Assembly: GCA_963838155.1 (NCBI GenBank)
Contig: CAWIQE010000022.1
Location: forward strand, 124,001 to 188,000
Direction: 5' to 3'
Length of the DNA: 64,000 nt
From: Pararhizobium_B sp963838155
Lineage (GTDB): Bacteria; Pseudomonadota; Alphaproteobacteria; Rhizobiales; Rhizobiaceae
Part shown: positions 12,534 to 20,742 of the stretch, piece by piece
Layout of the letters: the number at the start of each line of letters is the position of its first letter
Position numbering within the stretch: position 1 is the first letter of the stretch
Translations under genes and position numbers: made by a program
Notes under the pieces: generated by a model
What the model was told of the DNA's origin: nothing
The model's database searches: none
The model's input: only the letters and a program-made list of their open reading frames with translations

Positions 12534-14306
12534 ATGTCTGAGAAAGTCGCCGACTTCATACTCGCCCGCCTCAAGGAATGGGGCGTCAAGCGCATCTACG
12601 GCTTCCCCGGAGACGGCATCGGCGGCCTCGTCGCCGCCCTCGGCCGCGACGATGAGGACCCGATCGAGTTCATACAGGCGAGGCACGAGGAGGAGGCCGC
12701 CTTCATGGCCTGCGCCCACGCCAAGTGGACCGGCGAGGTCGGGGTCTGCCTGGCCACCTCCGGCCCCGGCGCGATCCACCTCCTGAACGGGCTCTACGAC
12801 GCGCGGCTCGACCATCAGCCGGTCATGGCCATCGTCGGCCAGCAGGCGCGGTCGGCCATCGGCGGCCACTACCAGCAGGAAGTCGACCTGCAGAACCTCT
12901 TCAAGGACGTCGCCGGCAGCTATGTGCACACCTGCATGGTGCCCGCGCAGGCCCGCCAGCTCGTCGACCGCGCCATGCGCATCGCCGAGGGCGAGCGCAC
13001 CGTCACCTGCATCATCGTGCCCAACGACGTGCAGGAAGAGGACGCCGTGAAGGAGCCGCCGCGCGCCCACGGCACCGTCCATACCGGCGAAGGCTACGAG
13101 CCGCCCCGCATCGTGCCGAAGAAGGAGACCCTGGAGCACGCGGCCAGCGTCCTCAACGAGGGCAAGAAGGTCGGCATCGTCGTCGGCGCCGGCGCCCTTT
13201 CGGCCACCGACGAGGTGATGGAGGTCGCCGAGCTTCTCGGCGCGGGCGTCGCCAAGGCGCTGCTCGGCAAGGCCGTCCTGCCGGACGACCTGCCCTACGT
13301 GACCGGCCAGATGGGTCTTCTCGGCACCAAGCCGTCCTGGGACCTCATGCAGGAATGCGACACGCTGCTGATGATCGGCTCCGGCTTTCCCTATTCGGAG
13401 TTCCTCCCGAAGGAAGGCAGCGCCCGCGGCGTCCAGATCGACATCGCGCCGCGCATGCTGTCGATGCGCTACCCCATGGAAGTCAACCTGGTGGGCGATT
13501 CGGCGGCGACGCTGAAGGCGCTGGTTCCGCTCCTCCGGCGGAAGACCGACCGCGCCTGGCGCGAGAAGATCGAGAAGAACGTCGCCGATTGGTGGCAGGA
13601 CGTCGAAAAGCGCGCCGGCCTGCCGGCCGATCCGGTCAATCCGGAAAAGCTGTTCTGGGAGCTGTCTCCCCGCCTGCCGGAGCGGGCGATCATCAGTGCG
13701 GACTCCGGCACCTCGGCCAACTGGTTCGCTCGCGCCATCAAGATCCGCCGGGGAATGAAGGCGTCGCTCTCGGGCAACCTGGCGACCATGTGCCCGGGCG
13801 TCCCCTACACGACGGCGGCCAAGTTCTGCTACCCGGACCGCGTCGCCATCGGCTTCGTCGGCGACGGCGCCATGCAGATGCTCGGCCTCAACGGCCTGAT
13901 CACCATCGCCAAGTACTGGAGGCGGTGGGCCGATCCGCGCTGCGTCATCGCCGTCCTCAACAATGGCGACCTGAACCAGGTGACGTGGGAACTCCGGGCC
14001 ATGGCGGGCTCGCCGGACGTCCCCAAGACGCAGGACGTCCCGCGCTTCCACTTCGCCGACTTCGCCGAAAGCCTCGGCCTCGGTGCCGCCCGCGTCTCCA
14101 GGCCGGAAGACGTCGCGCCGGCCTGGGACGAGGCGCTGTCGGCCGACCGGCCGTATCTCATCGACGCTCGCGTCGATCCCACCATGCCGACGCTTCCGCC
14201 CCACATCACGCTGAAGCAGGCCAAGAGCTTCTCCAGGGCCCTTCTCAAGGGAGACCCGGAAGCCGGTGCCATGATCTGGCACACCCTGGAACGCGAACTG
14301 GCCTGA
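12534..14306 (+). CDS. Thiamine pyrophosphate-dependent enzyme (acetolactate synthase/pyruvate oxidase family)
   Basis: 590-residue TPP enzyme with three domains. The N-terminal PYR domain holds the cofactor-activating Glu in ARHEEEAAF (about residue 52). The central domain contains GIVVGAGALSATDEVMEVAE. The C-terminal PP domain has the metal/TPP motif starting GDGAMQMLGLNG at about residue 443 and ending in LNNGDLN. The family includes acetolactate synthase, PoxB-type pyruvate oxidase and sulfoacetaldehyde acetyltransferase. The sequence does not settle the substrate. An AGAGGA site precedes the ATG. It sits between the PPC protein and an enolase-superfamily enzyme (13-base gap), which suggests a sugar-acid or keto-acid role. 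Confidence 0.85.
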   Translation: MSEKVADFILARLKEWGVKRIYGFPGDGIGGLVAALGRDDEDPIEFIQARHEEEAAFMACAHAKWTGEVGVCLATSGPGAIHLLNGLYDARLDHQPVMAIVGQQARSAIGGHYQQEVDLQNLFKDVAGSYVHTCMVPAQARQLVDRAMRIAEGERTVTCIIVPNDVQEEDAVKEPPRAHGTVHTGEGYEPPRIVPKKETLEHAASVLNEGKKVGIVVGAGALSATDEVMEVAELLGAGVAKALLGKAVLPDDLPYVTGQMGLLGTKPSWDLMQECDTLLMIGSGFPYSEFLPKEGSARGVQIDIAPRMLSMRYPMEVNLVGDSAATLKALVPLLRRKTDRAWREKIEKNVADWWQDVEKRAGLPADPVNPEKLFWELSPRLPERAIISADSGTSANWFARAIKIRRGMKASLSGNLATMCPGVPYTTAAKFCYPDRVAIGFVGDGAMQMLGLNGLITIAKYWRRWADPRCVIAVLNNGDLNQVTWELRAMAGSPDVPKTQDVPRFHFADFAESLGLGAARVSRPEDVAPAWDEALSADRPYLIDARVDPTMPTLPPHITLKQAKSFSRALLKGDPEAGAMIWHTLERELA

Positions 14307-14319
14307 GGGAGCAAGGACG

Positions 14320-15420
14320 ATGCCGATGTCCCGGGCCGAAATCGGAAAGGTTCGCGCAGCCGCCTACGAGATCCCGACGGACCAGCCGGAATCCGACGGC
14401 ACGCTCGAGTGGGAGTCCACCACCCTCGTCGCCGTCGAGATCGAGGCCGGCGGCAAGACCGGCTTCGGCTTCAGCTATACGCACGCGGCCGCCGTCGACC
14501 TGATCGCCGGCAAGCTGGCGCCGACGATCGGCGGCCGCGACGCCTTCTCGATACGGGAATGCTGGCACGCGATGCTCGCGGCATGCCGAAACCTCGGCCG
14601 CCCCGGCCTCGCGTCCACCGCGATATCCGCGTGCGACGTCGCGCTTCACGACCTCGTCGGGAAGCTTCTCGACGAACCGACGGCCCGCCTCCTCGGTCCG
14701 CGCCGCGAAACCGTCGAGATCTACGGCAGCGGCGGCTTCACCTCCTATGACGACGACCGGCTGGAGTCGCAGCTCGGCGGCTGGGCCGAAGCCGGGATTC
14801 CGTCCGTCAAGCTCAAGGTCGGCCGCGAGCCCTCCGCCGATCCGGCACGGGTGCGCCTTGCCCGGTCGGCCGTCGGCCGCGACACCGTGCTGATGGTCGA
14901 CGCCAACGGCGCCTACGACCGCAAGCAGGCGCTGGCGCTGGCCGAGGCCTTCGCGGGCGAGGGCGTCGCCTGGTTCGAGGAACCGGTGTCGTCCGACGAC
15001 CTGGAGGGCTTGCGGCTCCTCCGCGACCGCGCGCCTGCGGGCATGGAGGTCACGGCGGGAGAATACGGCTACGACGATTTCTATTTCCGCCGGATGATCC
15101 GCGCGGGCGCGGTCGACGTGCTGCAGGCCGACGCCACGCGATGCCTCGGCTATACCGGCTATCTCCTGGCCGACGCCCTGGCGCACGCCGCCAACATCCC
15201 GCTGTCGAGCCATTGCGCCCCGGCCCTGCACCTGCCATGCGCCGCGGCGGCCCTTACCCAGCGGCATATGGAATGGTTCCACGACCACGTGCGCATCGAG
15301 CGCCTTCTGTTCGACGGCGCCCCGGTTCCGAAGCAGGGCCGACTGGCCCCCGACTGGTCCCGGCCGGGTATCGGCCTCGCCCTCAAGCCGGCGGATGCCG
15401 AAGGCTACCGGGTCGCATGA
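14320..15420 (+). CDS. Enolase-superfamily enzyme (mandelate racemase/muconate lactonising type)
   Basis: 366 residues with an N-terminal capping domain and a C-terminal barrel. The catalytic layout is complete: the KxK motif at Lys164 and Lys166 (VKLKVGR), metal ligands Asp194 (VDANGAY), Glu220 (FEEPV) and Glu248 (AGEYG), and a general base His298 (SSHCAPALH). This favours an acid-sugar dehydratase or racemase. The substrate is unknown. Homologues of this shape are often annotated only as mandelate racemase. The GGGAGCAAGG before the ATG is the likely ribosome site. It overlaps nothing and follows the TPP gene by 13 bases. Confidence 0.85.
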   Translation: MPMSRAEIGKVRAAAYEIPTDQPESDGTLEWESTTLVAVEIEAGGKTGFGFSYTHAAAVDLIAGKLAPTIGGRDAFSIRECWHAMLAACRNLGRPGLASTAISACDVALHDLVGKLLDEPTARLLGPRRETVEIYGSGGFTSYDDDRLESQLGGWAEAGIPSVKLKVGREPSADPARVRLARSAVGRDTVLMVDANGAYDRKQALALAEAFAGEGVAWFEEPVSSDDLEGLRLLRDRAPAGMEVTAGEYGYDDFYFRRMIRAGAVDVLQADATRCLGYTGYLLADALAHAANIPLSSHCAPALHLPCAAAALTQRHMEWFHDHVRIERLLFDGAPVPKQGRLAPDWSRPGIGLALKPADAEGYRVA

Positions 15421-15527
15421 CGCTCCGACGCCCGCGGCAATCTGAAGCAAGCCGCTCGTGAACCGGGCGGGGGCCGGCGGCGTTCGGCCCTTGTCGCAAG
15501 AGAAGAAGCGAGGACGGGGAGAGGCAA

Positions 15528-16515
15528 TTGACATCCGACGACAGAAAGACGACCGCCTTCGGCCAGGGCGCACGCCCGGCCTCGCCCCTCGCCCAGCCGC
15601 CGGTCCGCGGCCGGTCGCTGATGGCGCTGACGGCAGCGGGGCTCCTGCTCGGGGGCGCGGCGGGGCTCGCCGTGACCGGTCGCGGCGCCCGGCCGTCGCG
15701 CGCAAGCCGGCTCGCCGCCGGCGGAGCGGCGCTTCTCGCCGCCAGCGTGCTGGCCGACAGCGCCATGGAGCATTACCGCGGCAACTACAAGAAACCGGCC
15801 ATGTACGTGGCTCCGCTCGCAGCCGCGGCCACGCTCGCCGCGGCCCTCGCCACCGCGCTTTCGCGCCGGGCAAGCCATGTGAAGAGCATGGTCTTCGGCG
15901 GCTCGGTCGTCACCGGCCTCTTCGGCCTCGGCTTCCACGTCAAGAACATCCTCGGGCGGCCCGGCGGCATCTCCTTCAACAACCTCTTCTACCGGGCACC
16001 CTTCGGCGCGCCGGCCGCGCTCGTGCTTGCCGGGCTGGCCGGCCTCGGCGCGATCGACGCCCGGGACGCAGGCTTGCCGGACGGCCGCCCGGCGAAGCGT
16101 CCGCGCGTCGGCCGTCTTCTCGGCGCGACGACGGCTCTGGGACTCTTCGGGCTGACCGCCGAAATCGGCCTCCTGCATTTCCGCGGGGCGTTCCACAACC
16201 GGCTCATGTACGCGCCCGTGGCCGTGCTGCCGCTCGGCGGGCTGGCCGTCGCGGCGAGCGCGCTTCGCCCGACCCGGCGCCTGCAGGGCCGAACGCGCAC
16301 CGCCCTCGGCGCCACCATGGCCCTCGGGGTCGTCGGGACCGGGACTGCACGCCTACGGCGTCAGCCGCAACATGGGCGGCTTCGGCAACTGGACCCAGAA
16401 CCTCTTCCAGGGACCGCCGATGGCCGCCCCGCCAAGCCTGCTCGGCATCGGCCTCACGGGGCTTGCCGCACTCGACCTGCTGAATGACGAAAAGGAGGAG
16501 GCGACCCATGTCTGA
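15528..16515 (+). pseudogene. Multi-pass membrane protein of the gluconate-dehydrogenase-like cluster, frameshifted
   Basis: Starts at TTG (15528) after GGGGAG and reads MTSDDRKTTAFGQ, then seven or so hydrophobic segments. The frame stays convincing to about 16340 (LGATMALGVVGTG) and then turns into arginine/proline-rich nonsense. In the next frame the sequence continues smoothly as LHAYGVSRNMGGFGNWTQNL and MAAPPSLLGIGLTGLAALDL. That frame stops at 16513-16515, overlapping the next gene start by eight bases, as expected in a tight operon. Removing one base, for example the A at 16344, restores a single frame of about 328 residues. The cause is a mutation or a sequencing error. It probably anchors the two downstream redox subunits, by position. 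Confidence 0.75.
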
Positions 16516-17167
16516 CGACCGGGAGCTCAAGCGATTCGAGACCCCCTATCCGGGCTACGACGTTCTCGACAAATGGGAGACCCCCTCCTTCAACGACGCC
16601 ACCCGCAGGGTCCTCCGCGACCGGCTGGACGGGCACCGGTCGCCGCCGCGATTCTTCCGTCCCGACGAATACGAGCGCCTGCGCGCCGTCATGGACACGG
16701 TCCTGCCCCAGACCGAACGGAGCGAGGAAGAGCGGATCCCCGTGGAGGCCTTCCTCGACGAGAAGCTTCACCGGAACGACACGGACGGCACCCGTCACGC
16801 CGACATGCCGCCGCAACGCGAGGCCTGGCGGCATGGCCTCGCCGCCATCGACGCCGAAGCACAAGACCACCTCGGCCGGCCCTTCCTCGACCTCACGCCG
16901 CAGGAACGCCACGCGGTGCTCGAGCGCATCGACACCGGCAAGGCCGAAGGCCCCCACTGGAAGGAGCTGGACCCGAAGCGCTTCTTCCGCAGCGTTCTCC
17001 TGAAGCAGGCCGTCAAGATCTACTACGCCCACCCCTTCGCCTGGAACGAGATGGGTTTCGGCGGTCCCGCCGCGCCGCGCGGCTATCTCCGGCTCGGCCC
17101 GGACATGCGCGACCCCTGGGAGGCGCGCGAGGCGCGCCGGCCCCAGCGGGCGGAGCAGCTGCCATGA
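16508..17167 (+). CDS. Gluconate 2-dehydrogenase subunit 3 family protein
   Basis: 219 residues starting MSDDRELKRFETPYPG after a strong AAGGAGGAGG. The FFRPDEYERLRAVMDTVLPQ segment (about residues 49-68) is the hallmark of the subunit 3 (gamma) family, which accompanies membrane flavoprotein dehydrogenases. LDLTPQERHAVLERI and AFAWNEMGFGG-like ending (HPFAWNEMGFGGP) also fit. The usual Tat signal of the periplasmic enzymes is not visible, so the complex may face the cytoplasm. The gene overlaps the membrane protein by eight bases and the GMC gene by four (ATGA). Confidence 0.88.
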   Translation: MSDDRELKRFETPYPGYDVLDKWETPSFNDATRRVLRDRLDGHRSPPRFFRPDEYERLRAVMDTVLPQTERSEEERIPVEAFLDEKLHRNDTDGTRHADMPPQREAWRHGLAAIDAEAQDHLGRPFLDLTPQERHAVLERIDTGKAEGPHWKELDPKRFFRSVLLKQAVKIYYAHPFAWNEMGFGGPAAPRGYLRLGPDMRDPWEAREARRPQRAEQLP

Positions 17168-18819
17168 GCCGGCTGGTTTCGGACGCCGAATTCCGACCGC
17201 GCGCCGTCGGCGGACGCGCCCCGGACGTTTTCCACACCGGGCGTTTCGTTCCGATGAAGGAGTATGCGGACAGCGAGACGGTCGACTTCGCCATCGTCGG
17301 CACCGGTTGCGGCGGCAGCGTGCTCGCGGCGCGGCTCGCCGAGAGCGGCCATTCCGTGGTCGCCTTCGATGCCGGCGCCTTCTACCGGCCGCTGGAGGAC
17401 TTCGCCTCCGACGAGCGCGAGCAGGAAAAGCTCTACTGGCTGGACGAACGGATTTCCGGCGGCAGCGATCCGCTAGAGTTCGGGTCCAACAATTCGGGCA
17501 AGGCCGTGGGGGGCTCCAGCGTCCACTTCCAGATGGTCGCGCTGCGCTTCCGGCCCGAATGGTTCAAGTCCCGCTCCGAACTCGGTTACGGTCACGACTG
17601 GCCCGTCGACTGGCGCGAGATGTGGCACTACTACGACGTGGCGGAGAGGGACATGTGCATCGCCGGCCCGGTCAGCTATCCCTGGGGGCCGAAGCGCGGG
17701 CGCTATCCCTATCGCGAGCACGAGCTCTCCGCCTCCGCCCTCGTCCTCGCCCGCGGCGCCGAGGAGCTCGGCGTGCGGTGGTCGCCGACGCCGACCGCCT
17801 CCATCTCGGCGCCGCGCGGCGACGCCCATCCATGCGTCTATCGCGGCTTCTGCAAGATCGGCTGCGCCACCAACGCGAAGCAGTCCATGCTGGTGACCTA
17901 CGTGCCGCGCGCCCTCGCGGCCGGCGCCGAGATCCGCGACCTTTCCATGGTCGGGCGCATCGAGACGGGCAGCGACGGCCGCGTCACCGGCGTGCGCTAT
18001 CACCGCGACGGGAAGTGGCGCTTCCAGAAGGCGAGGAACGTCGTGGTCGCCGGCTATTCGATCGAAACGCCGCGCCTCCTGCTCAACTCGGCCTGCGACC
18101 GGCATCCGGACGGGCTGGCGAACTCCTCCGGCCTCGTCGGGAAGAGCCTGATGGTCCATTGCAACGATGCCGTCTGGGGAATCATGGAGGAGGAGATCCG
18201 CTGGTACAAGGGACCGCCTTCGCTAGCCGTCTGCGAGCACTGGAACTACGAGGACCGCGGCAAGGATTTCGACGGCGGCTATTCCTTCATGAGCCAGGGC
18301 CCGCTCCCCACCGACTTCGCCACGACCCTGGTCACGAGCGAGGGCCCCTTCGGCGCGGAACTGCGGAACTGGATGGCTCACTACAACCACATGGCCGGCC
18401 TGAAGATCGTCGGCGAGACGATGCCCCAGGAGGCCAACCGCGTGGAGCTGTCCGACGAGACCGACGATCTCGGCCTGCCGGTGCCGAAGGTCACCTTCTC
18501 GAAATGCGAGAACGACCGGCGTCTCGGCGCCCATGCCGACGCCTTCCTCAGGCAGATGCTCGCCGCCGCGGGCGCGCAGAACCTCTTCTCGACGACGAGC
18601 ACGGCGCACCTCATGGGCGGCTGCCGGATGGGCGACAGCCCCGATACGAGCGTCGTCGACGCCGCCGGGCGCTCCTGGGACATCGACAATCTGTTCGTTT
18701 GCGACGGATCGCTGTTCCCGACCGGCGGCGGCGTCAATCCCTCGATGACGATCGTGGCCAATGCCTTGAGGATCGCGGACCGGATCGTCGCGCTCGGACG
18801 CCGAGGCGAACTCCGGTAG
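17164..18819 (+). CDS. GMC family FAD-dependent oxidoreductase (dehydrogenase large subunit)
   Basis: 551-residue flavoenzyme. The FAD-binding Rossmann motif is FAIVGTGCGGSVLAARLAES at about residues 42-61. The GMC C-terminal domain has the catalytic-His region STAHLMGGCRMG and the closing DGSLFPTGGGVNPSMTIVAN. Paired with a subunit 3 protein, it should oxidise a sugar, polyol or sugar acid and pass electrons to the membrane. No cytochrome c subunit gene follows, unlike classical gluconate dehydrogenase, so the electron acceptor is unclear. The ATG at 17164 overlaps the previous stop (ATGA), indicating translational coupling. Confidence 0.88.
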   Translation: MSRLVSDAEFRPRAVGGRAPDVFHTGRFVPMKEYADSETVDFAIVGTGCGGSVLAARLAESGHSVVAFDAGAFYRPLEDFASDEREQEKLYWLDERISGGSDPLEFGSNNSGKAVGGSSVHFQMVALRFRPEWFKSRSELGYGHDWPVDWREMWHYYDVAERDMCIAGPVSYPWGPKRGRYPYREHELSASALVLARGAEELGVRWSPTPTASISAPRGDAHPCVYRGFCKIGCATNAKQSMLVTYVPRALAAGAEIRDLSMVGRIETGSDGRVTGVRYHRDGKWRFQKARNVVVAGYSIETPRLLLNSACDRHPDGLANSSGLVGKSLMVHCNDAVWGIMEEEIRWYKGPPSLAVCEHWNYEDRGKDFDGGYSFMSQGPLPTDFATTLVTSEGPFGAELRNWMAHYNHMAGLKIVGETMPQEANRVELSDETDDLGLPVPKVTFSKCENDRRLGAHADAFLRQMLAAAGAQNLFSTTSTAHLMGGCRMGDSPDTSVVDAAGRSWDIDNLFVCDGSLFPTGGGVNPSMTIVANALRIADRIVALGRRGELR

Positions 18820-18845
18820 GTCCGTGGTAGACCGGGGGGACGGCG

Positions 18846-19142
18846 TCAGTTGGAATTCGCTGCGCGCGAGGGCGGGAGGTTGGCAGGCGGCGGCGAATTG
18901 TCGCCGATCTTCATGCTCACGCCGGCGCGCGAGCCGACCATGAGCAATGCCTGCTCCACAAGCCAGATCCCGCGGTCGTCGATGCCGTGCAGGACGGCGA
19001 TGTCCTGCGCCGAGCGGTGGACGTTGAGCGAGCGCGCAGACGACCGCGCCCTCTGGACGACGGCATGGACCGTCTGGCTGACGGTTTCGTGGATGTAAGA
19101 GTTCATGACGCCGAAAAGAGCATATCCGTCGCCGGCCGTCAT
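18846..19142 (-). CDS. Hypothetical small protein
   Basis: 98 residues. I do not recognise a family. The middle (DIAVLHGIDDRGIWLVEQAL) looks like a genuine folded, mixed-helix protein and codon positions are plausible. The C-terminus is proline-rich. The start is uncertain: the ATG at 19142 or the one at 19106 (MNSYIHETVSQTVHAV); neither has a clear Shine-Dalgarno. It lies convergent to the GMC gene, 26 bases from it. Confidence 0.5.
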   Translation of the reverse strand: MTAGDGYALFGVMNSYIHETVSQTVHAVVQRARSSARSLNVHRSAQDIAVLHGIDDRGIWLVEQALLMVGSRAGVSMKIGDNSPPPANLPPSRAANSN

Positions 19143-19307
19143 TTAACTATGATGCCTTTTCGGCAAATCGCCGCCGCCGTCCGCGCTTGCCCCGCTACAC
19201 GCGGAAGTGGTTCGGGACCAAGCCGTCTCTACTTTTCTAACATGCTGAAATTGCTTGATAAATCCATGGAGAAGACATAATGTTCCCTCGCAACGGAGGG
19301 GATTCGG

Positions 19308-19505
19308 GTGCTCCGACTTTCAGAGATGGTCGAGAAATCGATCGAAGATGCCATCGCCGCCTGCAAGTCGGTCGCCGATATCTCTGCCCTGTCGCAAAGT
19401 CTCATCGAAGAGTATCCGGAATTGCGTCTCGAAATCGACGGTTTGACGGAAGTGCTCGTCGCCCGGGCCGCCCGGAAAGGTCTGGCCGTTCGTCTGGACG
19501 GATAG
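19308..19505 (+). CDS. Hypothetical small helical protein
   Basis: 65 residues from a GTG start with a strong GGAGGGG ribosome site seven bases upstream. The sequence (EMVEKSIEDAIAACKSVADI) is largely amphipathic helix. No family is recognised. It precedes the broken Crp/Fnr gene by about 100 bases. The strong ribosome site is the best argument that it is real. Confidence 0.55.
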   Translation: MLRLSEMVEKSIEDAIAACKSVADISALSQSLIEEYPELRLEIDGLTEVLVARAARKGLAVRLDG

Positions 19506-19603
19506 GACCTGCAGAGCCCGTCTTCTCGGAATTTCAATGCGAAGTCACGCTTCGTGATGGCCCGCCCCGGGAACAAGGGGCAGCCCCGACGTCTTTATTG
19601 GGA

Positions 19604-20378
19604 ATGTACGATCCGACGTCTTTGAAGAACGGCGACCGGAGTGCGTTCCAGAGCGGCGAAGTCGCCCTCCGGCTTGCGGACAGCGGTCTGCGGGCTGCGC
19701 ACCCCTCTCGCGACGGGCTGGACATCCGCGAACGGTCGCTCCTGGACAGCGTCACGCACGAACCGGCCGAATGGCTTGGCGGGTCCCAGTGCGTCGCTCT
19801 CGAGCGTCCGCGGCGCGGCCTGTTTCGCGTCGTCGAAGGGGTTTGCCTCGGCTATCGGCTGTTTCCCGACGGGAACCGCCAGGTCGTTTCCATCTATCTG
19901 CCCGGAGATCTGATCGGCCCGGATTGCCTGGTCACGGAGACGAGCCGCGAGACGGTCTCCCCGGCCGCGGCGGCGCGGCTGGCCTTCACGCCGCTCGACG
20001 CGCTGCGCGAATGCGCCCGCACCGAACCCGGGATAGCCGCGATGCTGAGCCGCGAGCTGGTCAGGCGCCTCGCCATCTACGAGACCTGGATCTCGCTCCT
20101 CGGCCGGCGCACGGCGCTGGAAAGGATGGCGTTCCTCTTCTGCGAAATCTTCGTGCGCAGCCGGAAGGCCGGTGCCGCCGCGGCGGCCGATTGCGCCTTT
20201 CCCGTGACGCAGCAGGATCTGGCCGACGCGCTGGGAATGTCCCTCGTGCACACCAACCGGGTGCTGAGGGCCCTTCGCCTTCGAAAATCTCGCCGGCCTC
20301 AGCGGCGGACGCGTCCATATCCGGGACTGGCACCGCCTTGCCCGGGTGGCTGGCTTCGAGGACGACTATCTTTTCTGA
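19604..20378 (+). pseudogene. Crp/Fnr family regulator disrupted by a short deletion in the DNA-binding wing
   Basis: Starts at ATG 19604 (MYDPTSLKNGDRSAFQ). It has a sensor domain (GYRLFPDGNRQVVSIYLPGD, then LIGPDCL) and an intact helix-turn-helix (VTQQDLADALGMSLVHTNRV). After LRALR the frame degenerates into arginine/proline-rich sequence. From 20280 a different frame continues the expected C-terminus (FENLAGLSGGRVHIRDWHRL, ending GFEDDYLF with a stop at 20376-20378). Alignment to the intact paralogue at 10530 shows about six residues missing at the join. That fits a 17-base loss at a doubled CCTTCG. In the current frame translation runs on to 20641, giving a protein without the wing. Function is probably lost. 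Confidence 0.75.
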
Positions 20379-20475
20379 CGCGCAAGACGAGGGTTGCCGG
20401 CGGACGACGCTTGCGAGGGGGAGATGCGCCGCCCGCCGGCTATCGGTCGGCTAGGCCGACCGGTTGGCGCGGAAA

Positions 20476-20661
20476 TCAGCTTTTCTTCTTGCCGGGAAGC
20501 TTCTTGCGCTTGGTCTCGGCGAACTCCTCGAGCTGGCGCTCGCTCATGGAATCGACCATCTCCCGGGACGCACCCTTGAGGCTGGACTTCTTCGTCTCGC
20601 CGCGCTTGGCCGACAGTGCTGCGCCGGCCGCCTTCTGCTGAGCCTTGGACTTGGCGGGCAT
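20476..20661 (-). CDS. DUF3008 family protein
   Basis: 61-residue, lysine/alanine/serine-rich protein that begins MPAKSKAQQKAAGAALSAKR, the signature of the small DUF3008 family common in rhizobia. The C-terminus is strongly basic (KRKKLPGKKKS). Function is unknown; nucleic-acid binding is only a guess from charge. An AGAGGAG ribosome site precedes the ATG. It lies convergent to the broken Crp/Fnr gene. Confidence 0.88.
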   Translation of the reverse strand: MPAKSKAQQKAAGAALSAKRGETKKSSLKGASREMVDSMSERQLEEFAETKRKKLPGKKKS

Positions 20662-20742
20662 GACCGCTCCTCTCGTCGAGAAATCGAGGTGTCAGCCAAG
20701 TAAGCGCTTCGCGGCGGAAAGGTTCCCGAGAGTTCTTGGTCT

